Assembly (NCBI GenBank): GCA_964247975.1 | Contig: CAXTWH010000028.1 | Location: 1 to 64,000, forward strand | Length of the DNA: 64,000 bases | Direction of reading: 5' to 3' | From: KBS-96 sp964247975 | Lineage (GTDB): Bacteria; Acidobacteriota; Terriglobia; Bryobacterales; Bryobacteraceae | In this document: piece after piece, positions 17,061 through 25,343 of the stretch | How positions within the stretch are numbered: the first letter of the stretch is position 1 | Layout: each line of letters begins with the position of its first letter | Program-made: the position numbers and the translations under genes | Notes under the pieces: generated by a model | What the model saw: only the letters and a program-made list of their open reading frames with translations | Databases searched by the model: none | Told to the model about the DNA's origin: nothing

Positions 17061-18215
17061 ATGATGCGGTTTCGAATTTCTGTTCTGGTTTTGATACTGA
17101 GTTCCATGCTTTGCGCCGGAAACTCTATGAGTGTGGATCAGTTGCTAGATTTTGTGCGTTCTTCCCTCGCCATGAAGTACGACGACGCAAAAATCGCCAA
17201 ATACGTAAAAGGCGTCACGCTCACCAACAAGCTCGACGATAAAACCATTGAAAGTCTGGAAGCGCAAGGAGCCGGGCCGAAAACCGTGAAGGCTTTAGAA
17301 GCTCTGAAAAGCGAAACTGCTGATTTGAAAGGACCAACACAGGGTCCGGCAGCGAAACCGATCACCGGCGGTCCTAGTGCTTCCATGCCCGCTCAGTTTC
17401 CGCAGCCGCCCGCGCCGAACTCAGTGCGCCAGAAAGAAATTCTGGAAGCCATGCGCAATTACGCCAACTATTACACGCAGAACCTTCCTAACTTCTTGTG
17501 CGTGCAGGTGACCAATCGTTTTGTCAGCTTCCGCGGCGACGATAACTGGACCAAAGAAGACCAGATTCTGACTAAGTTAAGCTACACCGGCGGCCAAGAG
17601 AATTATAAAGTTTTTTCAGTTAATAATCAGGTTGTCGATACGGACATGGAAAAACTGGGCGGCGCAATCTCCAGCGGCGAGTTCGGGTCGCTGATGAAAA
17701 CAATCTTCACTCCCAAAAGCGAAGCTGATTTCAATTGGGACCATTGGGGCCGACTTCGCGGAAAAGTGATGGCGGTTTTCAATTATTTCATTGATTCAGC
17801 GCATTCAGAGTATTCGCTCGATTACGACAGGGGCGCGCAGCGCATCTTCACTGCGTACAAAGGGAAAATTTACGCTGACGAGAACACCGGTGCAATTGCG
17901 CGCATTACGTTCGAGGCAGTCGATATTCCGGCCACTTTCCCGATCAGGGAAGCCAAAACAACGCTCGACTACGATGACCAGAAAATCGGGGACAATCCTT
18001 ACATTCTGCCGCTTCGCGCTTTAGTGTTGATGGCCGGACCGGATAATGTTCACACCAAAAACGAAGAACAGTTCAAGTTGTATCAGAAGTTCAACGTCGG
18101 TTCTGAAATTAAATACTCTGACAGCGATTTAGCCCCGCTCCCCGCTGATAAAACAACCGAGCAGCCGGTGGAAGACCCGCTTATGAAAGGCCTGCCTCCG
18201 CCGCCGCCGAAGTAA
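17061..18215 (+). CDS. Conserved exported protein of unknown function
   Basis: The 384-residue protein has a signal peptide (MMRFRISVLVLILSSMLCAG). It then carries a short helical unit (SMSVDQLLDFVRSSLAMK to TVKALEALKSET, about residues 22-88), a proline-rich linker and a large domain with NYYTQNLPNFLCVQVTNRFV. That pattern is a frequent exported family in Acidobacteriota with no assigned role, as far as I recall. The large domain is beta-rich (FSVNNQVVDTD, EYSLDYDRGAQRIFTAYKGK), and the C-terminus is a proline-rich tail. It converges on the glycosyltransferase gene with 35 overlapping bases. Function is unknown; it is presumably periplasmic or outer-membrane associated. Confidence 0.8.
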   Translation: MMRFRISVLVLILSSMLCAGNSMSVDQLLDFVRSSLAMKYDDAKIAKYVKGVTLTNKLDDKTIESLEAQGAGPKTVKALEALKSETADLKGPTQGPAAKPITGGPSASMPAQFPQPPAPNSVRQKEILEAMRNYANYYTQNLPNFLCVQVTNRFVSFRGDDNWTKEDQILTKLSYTGGQENYKVFSVNNQVVDTDMEKLGGAISSGEFGSLMKTIFTPKSEADFNWDHWGRLRGKVMAVFNYFIDSAHSEYSLDYDRGAQRIFTAYKGKIYADENTGAIARITFEAVDIPATFPIREAKTTLDYDDQKIGDNPYILPLRALVLMAGPDNVHTKNEEQFKLYQKFNVGSEIKYSDSDLAPLPADKTTEQPVEDPLMKGLPPPPPK

Positions 18216-19455
18216 TCGCGGCTAGTGTGCGCTCAAGGTTTTCCGGCGCGTTCCGATCGGCAATCTTTACAACCCGCATCGGACCCGGCCCGCTCGGATG
18301 CCAACGTTCGAAAGTCCGCTCCGCCGCATATCCGGCAAACACCGTGACCAGCGGAATGCCGCTTGCTGCCGCGACATGCTGCCCGGCGGAATCGTAGCCG
18401 AAATATAAACGGCTTTGCATAATAGCGTTGGCAAACGAAGCAAAACTTCCCTCATGCAGTTGAACATGGGCCGGAAAGCCTAAACGGGAAACAATCTGCT
18501 GTGCCCTTACTTGTTCTTCGCCGCCGCCGCCCACATCAATCAGCACTCGCCTTCCTAATGAAGCTAAGGCGCGAACGGCCTGGAATTCCAGTTCGTCGTT
18601 CACCAGCTTTTCCCGGTTCTCGCCGACACCTAAACTGATCGCAACATCAGCTTGGTTTGTTTCATCAACCGGCGGCATGAGATAAGGGCGGGCATTTTCC
18701 ATTCCGAGCGTTCGTGAAATCCAATCGGAAGCGAGCGCAGCCAATGTTGCGTTGGCTGTTCCGCCATAAGCCCGGCTCTCAAAAAACAGGTAATGCTGCT
18801 CATCTGCTAACGGAATCACTCCGAGTTGAGTGAATCGGGAATCAGGATCAATCACCAGCGTTCGTTCATCCTCTATCAGCGGCCTGATCGCTTCTGAAGC
18901 CAGCAAGCGGTCGCGTAAACTGGCCGATCGCCCGTACTGCGTGGCGATCCGTGTCACCGCTGTATCCGCCGCAAACAGTTCCGCATTTTTAGCCGGTCCC
19001 ACGAAGCAGATTTCCGCATCAGGAAATCGGCGCTTCGCCGCCGCCAGCATTGCACTGCTGACCACTACGTCCGCGCCGAGCGTAATGCGCGAAAGCACGC
19101 AAACGCGTTTGGGATTACCCGCGTAAGATTGAACGCAACGAACACGGCGATACCGTTCTTTCAGTGATTCAGCGGAGTAACCCGGCAGCACCCGCGCCAC
19201 CAGCCCGGCAAACAGATCGGCGTAAGGAAGCGCCAACTGCGGATCGAACAGATCGCAGATTTTTTCCACCACTTCCCGAAAGAAAATCCGGCTTGCCTGG
19301 AGCGCCGCCGTTACATCCGCGCTCGTTGCTCTTCGCAGCAGCTCATCCAACTGATCTTCCGGCCATGTGCCGTGGTGAAGCAGTTCCGCAGTGATGTTGC
19401 GGGCAAGGCTCGGGTCAGATTGCAACGCCGCTAAGGACTTAAACGTACTTGCCAA
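18181..19455 (-). CDS. GT9-like (ADP-heptose:LPS heptosyltransferase-like) protein
   Basis: The C-terminal 290 residues of this 424-residue protein resemble the GT9 heptosyltransferase fold: RVCVLSRITLGADVVVSSAML followed by FPDAEICFVGP, then a second Rossmann half with RRVLIDVGGGGEE, ending with GYDSAGQHVAAASGIPLVTVFAG, where GT9 members have a D-S/T-GxxHxA motif. The first 120 residues are a helical extension of unknown role. It could transfer heptose or another sugar in envelope synthesis; hldD at 43720 shows that heptose precursors are made. Its ATG overlaps the end of mtnP by 17 bases. Confidence 0.72.
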   Translation of the reverse strand: MASTFKSLAALQSDPSLARNITAELLHHGTWPEDQLDELLRRATSADVTAALQASRIFFREVVEKICDLFDPQLALPYADLFAGLVARVLPGYSAESLKERYRRVRCVQSYAGNPKRVCVLSRITLGADVVVSSAMLAAAKRRFPDAEICFVGPAKNAELFAADTAVTRIATQYGRSASLRDRLLASEAIRPLIEDERTLVIDPDSRFTQLGVIPLADEQHYLFFESRAYGGTANATLAALASDWISRTLGMENARPYLMPPVDETNQADVAISLGVGENREKLVNDELEFQAVRALASLGRRVLIDVGGGGEEQVRAQQIVSRLGFPAHVQLHEGSFASFANAIMQSRLYFGYDSAGQHVAAASGIPLVTVFAGYAAERTFERWHPSGPGPMRVVKIADRNAPENLERTLAAITSAAAEAGLS

Positions 19456-20329
19456 TCAACAAATCCAACTTTTCTTTTGTTCCTGCCGGAATCGTGTCCT
19501 TGCTCGTCAGAATCGCATGTTTCAACGATTTTCCGCACCCGCAGGTCCGTTCCTGCGGCATCTGCTTTACCGCTTCCCGCACGACGCGCTGCGCATTTTC
19601 AGCGTTTTTCAACAGATTCGCCACAATCTCATCCACGGTCACCGCGTCATGCCCCTCATGCCAGCAGTCATAATCGGTCACCATCGCCAGCGTGACATAG
19701 CAGAGTTCGGCTTCGCGCGCGAGCTTTGCTTCCTGGAGGTTGGTCATGCCGATCACATCCATGCCCCATTGCCGGTAAACATTCGATTCAGCGCGGGTTG
19801 AAAACGCCGGACCTTCCATGCACAAATATGTGCCGCCCTTTTTCCCCACTACATCTATCGCGGCGCAGGACTGTTCTAATAACGTTGAAAGTTGGGGGCA
19901 GACCGGATCGGCAAAGCTGATATGCGCCACAATGCCATCGCCGAAAAACGTGGAAATGCGCCCACGAGTGCGATCAAAAAACTGGTCAGGAATCACAAAC
20001 TCCAGCGGCTTATGTTCTTCTTTCAAAGAACCTACCGCGCTCACCGATAAAATACGCTCTACGCCGAGCATCTTCATGCCGTAGATGTTGGCCCGGTAGT
20101 TCAAGTCAGAAGGCTGAATCCGGTGTCCTCGCCCATGCCGCGCCAGAAACGCGACTTGCTTGCCTTCGAGCGTACCCACGATGTAAGCGTCAGACGGTTC
20201 TCCGAAGGGCGTATCTAATCGCACCTCTTCTGCCCTTTCGAATCCTGCCATGCCGTACAAACCGCTGCCGCCGATAATGCCGATTTCTGCTTTCAATGCC
20301 ACATGATTCTCCAATGTTCTATTGTGCAT
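19439..20329 (-). CDS. mtnP: S-methyl-5'-thioadenosine phosphorylase
   Basis: MtnP splits methylthioadenosine into adenine and 5-methylthioribose-1-phosphate, starting methionine salvage and clearing a by-product of polyamine synthesis. The 296-residue protein has the signature EIGIIGGSGLYGM, the phosphate-site RHGRGHRIQPSDLNYRANIYG, the base-site MEGPAFSTRAESNVYR, and VIGMTNLQEAKLAREAELCY. The last is the purine nucleoside phosphorylase family pattern for methylthioadenosine or inosine; the exact preference cannot be fixed by eye. The start adds about ten residues ahead of the usual MAEIGIIGGSG beginning. It lies between the MeaB fusion and the GT9-like gene on the same strand. Confidence 0.9.
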   Translation of the reverse strand: MHNRTLENHVALKAEIGIIGGSGLYGMAGFERAEEVRLDTPFGEPSDAYIVGTLEGKQVAFLARHGRGHRIQPSDLNYRANIYGMKMLGVERILSVSAVGSLKEEHKPLEFVIPDQFFDRTRGRISTFFGDGIVAHISFADPVCPQLSTLLEQSCAAIDVVGKKGGTYLCMEGPAFSTRAESNVYRQWGMDVIGMTNLQEAKLAREAELCYVTLAMVTDYDCWHEGHDAVTVDEIVANLLKNAENAQRVVREAVKQMPQERTCGCGKSLKHAILTSKDTIPAGTKEKLDLLIGKYV

Positions 20330-20339
20330 GACCAGCTAT

Positions 20340-21641
20340 TCAGCGTTGAATCAATTCCAGCAGAACGCCGCCGGCAGACTGCGGATGAACAAACACGTAA
20401 AGATGCCCGCCTGCCCCGAAACGCGGTTCGTTCAACAGTTTTGCGCCTGCCTGACGAAGCCGTTCCGCCGTGGCGTTCAGGTCATCCACTTTCAACGCAA
20501 GGTGATGCAAACCAGGCCCGCGCTTTTCGATGAACCGAGCAATGGTTGAATTTTCCTGAGTGGCTTCCAGCAGCTCAATCCGCGCCGATCCAGCAGGCAG
20601 CATAGCCACGTGTACCTGCTCGGCTTCCACCGTTTCACACTGTCGTACCGCGATTCCCAGTTGATCCCGATAGAAACGGAGTGATTCATCCAAACTACGC
20701 ACCGCAATTCCCAGATGATCAATCTCCACTGCCGCGCCGGCGTTTGCCGTTGCTGCTTGCAACAGAAAATTGGTAGCGGTAAAAGGATCGGTGCGGCGTT
20801 CCGATACGTCGAGTGCCGCTTGGGTGAAAGCCTGCTCCGGAACTGCGGCTAACAATCGGTTCCACAGCAACTGTTGGAGCCGCTGCTGCCAAACCTCAAT
20901 TTTTGGCTTTTTCTGTTTGTTGTTTAGGGCTATTTCTAATAATTCGCTGATTCCGATTCCTTCGGTGGCAATCACTTTTCGTATCGGCGCTAATCGAGCC
21001 TCATTGCCGAAACTCTGCATGGCCCGGATTTCTTGTTCGAGCCGGTCCGCGCCGGGAAGATCCGCTTTGTTAATGGCAAACACATCCGCAATCTCCAGAA
21101 TGCCGGCCTTGATTGCCTGCACATCGTCACCCAGCCCCGGCACTAACACCACAACCGTTACGTCTGCTAAACCGGCAACATCTATTTCATCCTGGCCCAC
21201 GCCGACCGTTTCCACAAGAACCACATCGAAGCCGGCAGCATCGAGCAGCAGCGTCATATCAAATGTCGCAGCGGCTAAACCGCCCAACTGCCCCCGCGTG
21301 GCTAATGACCGGATAAACACGCCCACATCGGCATAATGCTCCTGCATACGGATGCGGTCACCCAGAATTGCTCCGTTTGTAAGTGAACTGCTAGGATCAA
21401 CCGCTAAAATTCCAACCGTTTTGTTCTGGCCGCGCAGAACACGCGCCAGCGCCGCCACAAGCGTACTCTTCCCCGCCCCTGGCGGCCCTGTGATGCCCAA
21501 CACAACAGTTCGCCCGGTAAAAGGAAACAGCGCCTTTACCAGTTCCCGCCCAAGCAAAGTTCCGTTCTCAATGGAGGTGGCCGCACGTGCTAAGACGCGG
21601 CGATCACCATTCCGAATCTGCTCCACCAAGGTTTCAATCAT
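20340..21641 (-). CDS. Fusion of MeaB-type GTPase with methylmalonyl-CoA epimerase
   Basis: The 433-residue protein joins two enzymes. Residues about 1-295 are a MeaB/ArgK-type G3E GTPase: P-loop GITGPPGAGKST (about 49-60), AVDPSSSLTNGAILGDRIRM, LVETVGVGQDEIDVA and the NKAD base motif (INKADLPGA). MeaB guards and reloads cobalamin-dependent methylmalonyl-CoA mutase. Residues about 305-433 are a vicinal-oxygen-chelate domain with IDHLGIAVRSLDESLRFYRD, GPGLHHLALKVDDL and LLELIQR, as in methylmalonyl-CoA epimerase (His and Glu metal ligands visible). Both act in propionate metabolism. The mutase itself is not in the window. Met at 21641, with AGGA nine bases upstream, is preferred over 21659. 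Confidence 0.92.
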   Translation of the reverse strand: MIETLVEQIRNGDRRVLARAATSIENGTLLGRELVKALFPFTGRTVVLGITGPPGAGKSTLVAALARVLRGQNKTVGILAVDPSSSLTNGAILGDRIRMQEHYADVGVFIRSLATRGQLGGLAAATFDMTLLLDAAGFDVVLVETVGVGQDEIDVAGLADVTVVVLVPGLGDDVQAIKAGILEIADVFAINKADLPGADRLEQEIRAMQSFGNEARLAPIRKVIATEGIGISELLEIALNNKQKKPKIEVWQQRLQQLLWNRLLAAVPEQAFTQAALDVSERRTDPFTATNFLLQAATANAGAAVEIDHLGIAVRSLDESLRFYRDQLGIAVRQCETVEAEQVHVAMLPAGSARIELLEATQENSTIARFIEKRGPGLHHLALKVDDLNATAERLRQAGAKLLNEPRFGAGGHLYVFVHPQSAGGVLLELIQR

Positions 21642-21847
21642 GAAAACGATTCCTGCCAAGACTATACTCGTTCCGAATCTTTCACACCGCCATACTGCTC
21701 TAAAAACACTTTGCTTTCAGCGAACACCCATTGGCGTTACCGCTCATTTTCCGGTTTGCCCGTCATTGAGGAGCTACTGGGAGAAATAGTCTGCAAGATT
21801 CGTGAACGCTTTTCCGATCCTCGGTGACCTAAATCAATATGACCGAA

Positions 21848-24214
21848 TCATTCCTGCCGCAGTGCCATAGAAGGATCAACTCTGGCGGCCCGCCGGGCGG
21901 GAATCCAAATAGCTGCAGCACTAGTCGCAAATAGTAAAAGGACGACTTCTAAAAGGGGCGCAGGTGCCCAGGGATTAAATCCTGCCGGAAATAAATCGAC
22001 GAGTGGCCGAATTACTGACAGTGCCAGTGGTGCGCCAAGCACTACCCCACAAGCAACGACGGCAACTCCATCTCGTAGCGCAGTCTGGACGATTCTCTGT
22101 CGCGAGGCACCTAGCGCAGCGCGAATTCCAAATTCTCGCGTCCGACGCCCTACCGCATATGATACAGATCCGTACAACCCAATCAACGATAGCGCTAATC
22201 CGAGACTACTCAGCGATACCAGGAATCCGGTTGCTACGTGCATGGGAAACATGGCTCCGCCAACTGCCTCCTCCAGTGATCGTACATCGAGCGCAGCGGT
22301 CCCATCAATTGCGCCAAGCGCATTCCGCAGCGGTTCAATCCACAGCGTTGGATTTCCCGCTACGCGAACGAGCAATTGAGCATTGAAATCCGGCCTGAAG
22401 AGAGCCGGCACATTTGCCTCGCCCATCGTGCGCATTTTAAAATTTGCAGAAACCCCAATGACCTCCAAAACGGTTTCCTTCTCCCGGCCTATCACCAGAC
22501 GTTGACCGATTGGGTCATTTCCAGCAAAGACATCGTGCGCCAATGTTCGATTGACAACCACAGGAACTGGTGTGCGGCCTCGATCGGCGAACTCCAAATC
22601 GCGGCCACGAAGAATCGGGACATTGAGCGTTCTGAAGTAGTTCTCGCCTGCACCCATCACGTAAACGTTGCGCAAAGCCGATACTGAATCACTTTGGCGA
22701 CGAAGCATGTCACTAGGGATCTCTCCCATAAGCGGAAGAATTTCGGTAGAAGTCACCGCCTCAACACCGGGGACGGACTCGACATGTTGCAGAACCCGTC
22801 GACGCAGATTCCAGGAGCGTTCTTCGTTGTACCGCCCGGGAAGGGGGTGTACAGCCGCTATTAGGGTGTGAGTGGCGTCGAAGCCGGGGCCGGCTGTCGC
22901 TAGGTGCAGAAGGCTCCTTGTAAACAGGCTCGAAACCGTGAGGAGCACCATCGAGAGTACCACCTGCAAAAGCACGAAACCGTTGCGCATGTCCCAATGC
23001 CGGACGGAGAACGACGGCTCGGTTTGTTTCATGGCAAGGCCCGGATCGGCATCAGATCCTCGCAATGCCGGGAAGAGGGAGGAAACGAGCAAGGCGACGA
23101 GTGCCGTCAAACCGGCATATAGGAACAATCCATTGTCGCTCTGAAAATGGAACTCGAAAGGAATCCCGTAGGCCGAAGGCCAACGCAGATCACTCAGCCG
23201 GTCGCGTAGGACAGCATCGAGTGCGAGACCGAGGCCGGCACCGCATAGTACGAGCACAAATCCTTCAGCGAGAAGGGGCTGCAGGATCTGGATACGTGTT
23301 GCGCCGAGCGCTTTCCGAATCGCCAATTCCCTTCGGCGGTTCAGCGTGCGAATGATCAGCAGTCCCGCTACGTTCGAGCACCCGATGAGCGCCAACATAC
23401 CAGCGACCGCAAAGAGCGTCACGAAAAACAGCACAAAGAGGCGATCATCCCCGCCTTTGGCTGCATGGGCGCGTAGCCCACTCATCGGATGCAATTCGAC
23501 TGTTCGTCGCATCGGGTCCAGCCCTCTCAGCTTTCCAGCACCGGCCATGAACGACTGTCGCGTCTGCTTCAAAGAGGCATTGCCACCCAATCGGCAGAAC
23601 AGTCCGTACAAACGGTCGTGCGGGTCGGTGTTGCCGGCATCGGAGAGGTACAGCTCAGGAGACACGCCGTGACCATAAATGCTGCGGTAGTCTCGCGGAA
23701 GAACACCGACTAACGTGTAAAGCTTTCCTGCCAATTGGATGGGTTGCCCCAGCGCATGTGGGTCAGCGTGCAAACGCTTATGCCAGAAACCGTAACTCGA
23801 TACGGCGAGTTCGCGGCCCTCGTCGGCTTGTGAATAGAGCCGTCCGGCATGAGCATGAATCCCGAGTACGTCGAAAAAGTTGGCGCTGGTTGTCAGTCTC
23901 CAAACGATCTCGCTGCGACTCCCCGTGCGCCAGATTTGATCGCCAAAACTGCGATAGAAGGCGAGGTCCTCAAACGCGCCCAACGTTCGCAACTGCCGAT
24001 AAAGCATATACGATAGGTTCATGCCTTCCACACGGGCCAAGCGATCCGGGTTCCGGGCGCTCAGGTCGTCGAGAATCATTTCGCGAACCACACTGAAGAC
24101 AGTCACATTCGCGCCGATTCCTAGCGCTAGAGATATGATTGCTACGGTTGCGAGCGCGGGAGCTTTTCGAAGGCTACGCACAGTCTGACAGAAGCCGACT
24201 CTCAAGGATTGCAT
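21848..24214 (-). CDS. ADOP-type (MacB/FtsX-like) ABC permease
   Basis: The protein (788 residues from ATG 24214; a TTG at 24238 would add eight) is two MacB/FtsX permease halves in one chain. It starts VRSLRKAPALATVAIISLALGIGANVTVF and has a MacB-type periplasmic domain, then an FtsX core with the marker RRRELAIRKALGATRIQIL. A second periplasmic domain and a second core follow, with RRTREFGIRAALGASRQRIV, ending ARRAARVDPSMALRQE. This is the 'acidobacterial duplicated orphan permease' architecture, which has no adjacent ATPase; none is seen here. Substrate and role are unknown. A palindrome about 37 bases upstream may be a regulator site. The truncated end of another ADOP is at 51131-51394. 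Confidence 0.9.
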   Translation of the reverse strand: MQSLRVGFCQTVRSLRKAPALATVAIISLALGIGANVTVFSVVREMILDDLSARNPDRLARVEGMNLSYMLYRQLRTLGAFEDLAFYRSFGDQIWRTGSRSEIVWRLTTSANFFDVLGIHAHAGRLYSQADEGRELAVSSYGFWHKRLHADPHALGQPIQLAGKLYTLVGVLPRDYRSIYGHGVSPELYLSDAGNTDPHDRLYGLFCRLGGNASLKQTRQSFMAGAGKLRGLDPMRRTVELHPMSGLRAHAAKGGDDRLFVLFFVTLFAVAGMLALIGCSNVAGLLIIRTLNRRRELAIRKALGATRIQILQPLLAEGFVLVLCGAGLGLALDAVLRDRLSDLRWPSAYGIPFEFHFQSDNGLFLYAGLTALVALLVSSLFPALRGSDADPGLAMKQTEPSFSVRHWDMRNGFVLLQVVLSMVLLTVSSLFTRSLLHLATAGPGFDATHTLIAAVHPLPGRYNEERSWNLRRRVLQHVESVPGVEAVTSTEILPLMGEIPSDMLRRQSDSVSALRNVYVMGAGENYFRTLNVPILRGRDLEFADRGRTPVPVVVNRTLAHDVFAGNDPIGQRLVIGREKETVLEVIGVSANFKMRTMGEANVPALFRPDFNAQLLVRVAGNPTLWIEPLRNALGAIDGTAALDVRSLEEAVGGAMFPMHVATGFLVSLSSLGLALSLIGLYGSVSYAVGRRTREFGIRAALGASRQRIVQTALRDGVAVVACGVVLGAPLALSVIRPLVDLFPAGFNPWAPAPLLEVVLLLFATSAAAIWIPARRAARVDPSMALRQE

Positions 24215-24250
24215 TTCAACGAATGACGTGTTTTGCAATAGGAACGTGCA

Positions 24251-24264
24251 GGTAGTGTACTACC
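24251..24264. promoter_or_regulatory. Palindrome upstream of ADOP permease, candidate PadR-type operator
   Basis: GGTAGT-GT-ACTACC is a 6-base perfect inverted repeat with a 2-base centre, 37-50 bases before the ATG of the permease. ADOP permeases in Acidobacteriota are often linked to PadR regulators, and PadR sites are short palindromes of this kind; the link is inference. No PadR gene is adjacent (one lies at 54150). Confidence 0.4.
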
Positions 24265-24546
24265 ATGCGGATCATGATTTGAATGATATTCTGGCCTTCT
24301 GCGATTTCGTAGGCTTGTGTCTGGCTGGTCGGCAAACCGGACCCTATGTCCAGGTTGCTTAGCGCTATGGTCGAAAGACATGCTTGCTGAAAATTTAGCT
24401 GACCGGGAATCTGACCCTACAATCATTGCCCAAACAAACGACACCCCCGATGCGTGAGCGATAGCAAGCCGGCGCGCAATTTCCGAGTGACCGCAATCTG
24501 AACACACGTTCTCAGCCCGCCCACACTCCGTTTTCAGGCACTTGAT
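24265..24546. other. Intergenic region without a supported gene
   Basis: Between the ADOP permease operator and the monooxygenase-like gene I see no frame with a recognisable family. A minus-strand frame across 24202-24507 has no ribosome-binding site, no hydrophobic start and a shuffled composition, so it is not called. The stretch probably holds the ADOP promoter and possibly old gene debris. Confidence 0.3.
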
Positions 24547-24954
24547 TCAATGCTGAACGGTTTTCGCTCCAAGCAGAATGGGGTCAGTCTCGATCAGTTG
24601 GAGAGACTTCACCATGCCCTGTGTCTCACTTTTATATTTCCGGAAATGGAAAGTTTGCAGGTGTGCTTCGTAAGCGGCCTGATCCGCGTACGTTTCGAAG
24701 ATTCTGATCTGCGTTGGATGATCCCTTACTGAAACGGCATACAGGCTCAGGACTCCTGGTTCCACGCGGATCGAAGCGGCAATCTCTTCTTTAAGGGCGG
24801 CTTTGTAAGCTTCTAAATGGGCGGGATCAATCTCCAATTCTGCGATTCGTACCATAGGTGGTTTCATAGCATTCGTTCTAACGTCCTGGCCTATCCCGAG
24901 TAAGCAGGCAATCACAAAGAATGCTGAGAAAGGTAGAACCCGTTTAGCTGTCAT
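24547..24954 (-). CDS. Exported antibiotic biosynthesis monooxygenase (ABM) domain protein
   Basis: The 135-residue protein has a signal peptide (MTAKRVLPFSAFFVIACLLGI) followed by one ABM/YgiN-like ferredoxin-fold domain: MVRIAELEIDPAHLEAYKAAL, EPGVLSLYAVSVRDHP, IRIFETYADQAAYEAHLQT. ABM proteins act as quinol or small-aromatic monooxygenases without cofactor, or as heme-degrading enzymes; the position of exact catalytic residues cannot be fixed by eye. An exported form is less common and suggests a periplasmic role. It stands alone on the minus strand and its upstream region is shared with the ilv leader. Confidence 0.82.
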   Translation of the reverse strand: MTAKRVLPFSAFFVIACLLGIGQDVRTNAMKPPMVRIAELEIDPAHLEAYKAALKEEIAASIRVEPGVLSLYAVSVRDHPTQIRIFETYADQAAYEAHLQTFHFRKYKSETQGMVKSLQLIETDPILLGAKTVQH

Positions 24955-25033
24955 AACTGTTCCAACAAAATTTTACCTGGCTAATCTGTTGTTTACAGTC
25001 AAATTCGCCATTCAAAATAGTGTCCTAGTCGTT

Positions 25034-25061
25034 TTCACAGTTGATATTTATTTTTTATACT
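25034..25061 (+). promoter_or_regulatory. Promoter of the ilvBNC leader transcript
   Basis: The -35 box TTCACA (25034-25039) and -10 box TATACT (25056-25061) each match the consensus in 5 of 6 positions, with a 16-base spacer rich in A and T. Transcription would begin near 25068, giving a leader RNA of about 275 bases before ilvB. Confidence 0.55.
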
Positions 25062-25136
25062 TTCATTCTCTTGCATAAAAAACTCTTCTAGTCTATGCTG
25101 GTTGAGAAGACGCGCTTCGGAGCTTACCGAGTTTTG

Positions 25137-25220
25137 ATGCCGCGTTGCCGCCGTGATATGAACTTCCTGCATCGGGTCATCATTACGCTCGTAGGAGTGG
25201 TTGTAGTCGGAACCGCTTAG
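25137..25220 (+). CDS. ilv leader peptide (attenuator control ORF)
   Basis: From ATG 25137 the ORF gives 27 residues; from the second in-frame ATG at 25158 it gives 20, reading MNFLHRVIITLVGVVVVGTA and stop. Ten of these 20 are Val, Ile or Leu, including four consecutive Val codons (GTG GTT GTA GTC) and an Ile pair. It lies in the leader of ilvBNC, 24 bases before a strong terminator, as in the classical ilv leader peptides where ribosome stalling at scarce branched-chain aminoacyl-tRNAs prevents termination. Neither start has a strong ribosome-binding site. The biased composition and the position make the assignment convincing, though no experiment is known to me for this phylum. Confidence 0.7.
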   Translation: MPRCRRDMNFLHRVIITLVGVVVVGTA

Positions 25221-25244
25221 GAGCCTCACGGAATAAACATCGGG

Positions 25245-25283
25245 GCCACCGGGCGGGTAACAAAACCAGCCGGTGGCTTTTTT
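25245..25283 (+). terminator. Intrinsic terminator/attenuator before ilvB
   Basis: GCCACCGG (25245-25252) and CCGGTGGC (25270-25277) form a perfect 8-base stem with a 17-base loop, directly followed by TTTTTT. It lies between the leader ORF stop (25220) and ilvB (25344), so termination here would switch off the operon; an alternative pairing with the leader coding region is expected but was not worked out. Confidence 0.75.
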
Positions 25284-25343
25284 AGTTTGCGAATGAATAA
25301 CAGCTATTAAACAGCTTAGGTTGTTGAGAATCACGAAATCATT

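Noticed and set aside
20770..21336. Plus-strand frame of 188 residues
   Set aside because: It is antisense within the MeaB-epimerase gene and is rich in Ser/Thr/Pro as expected from complementing a GTPase gene.
24202..24507. Minus-strand frame of 101 residues between ADOP and the ABM gene
   Set aside because: No ribosome-binding site, no recognisable domain and a shuffled composition.
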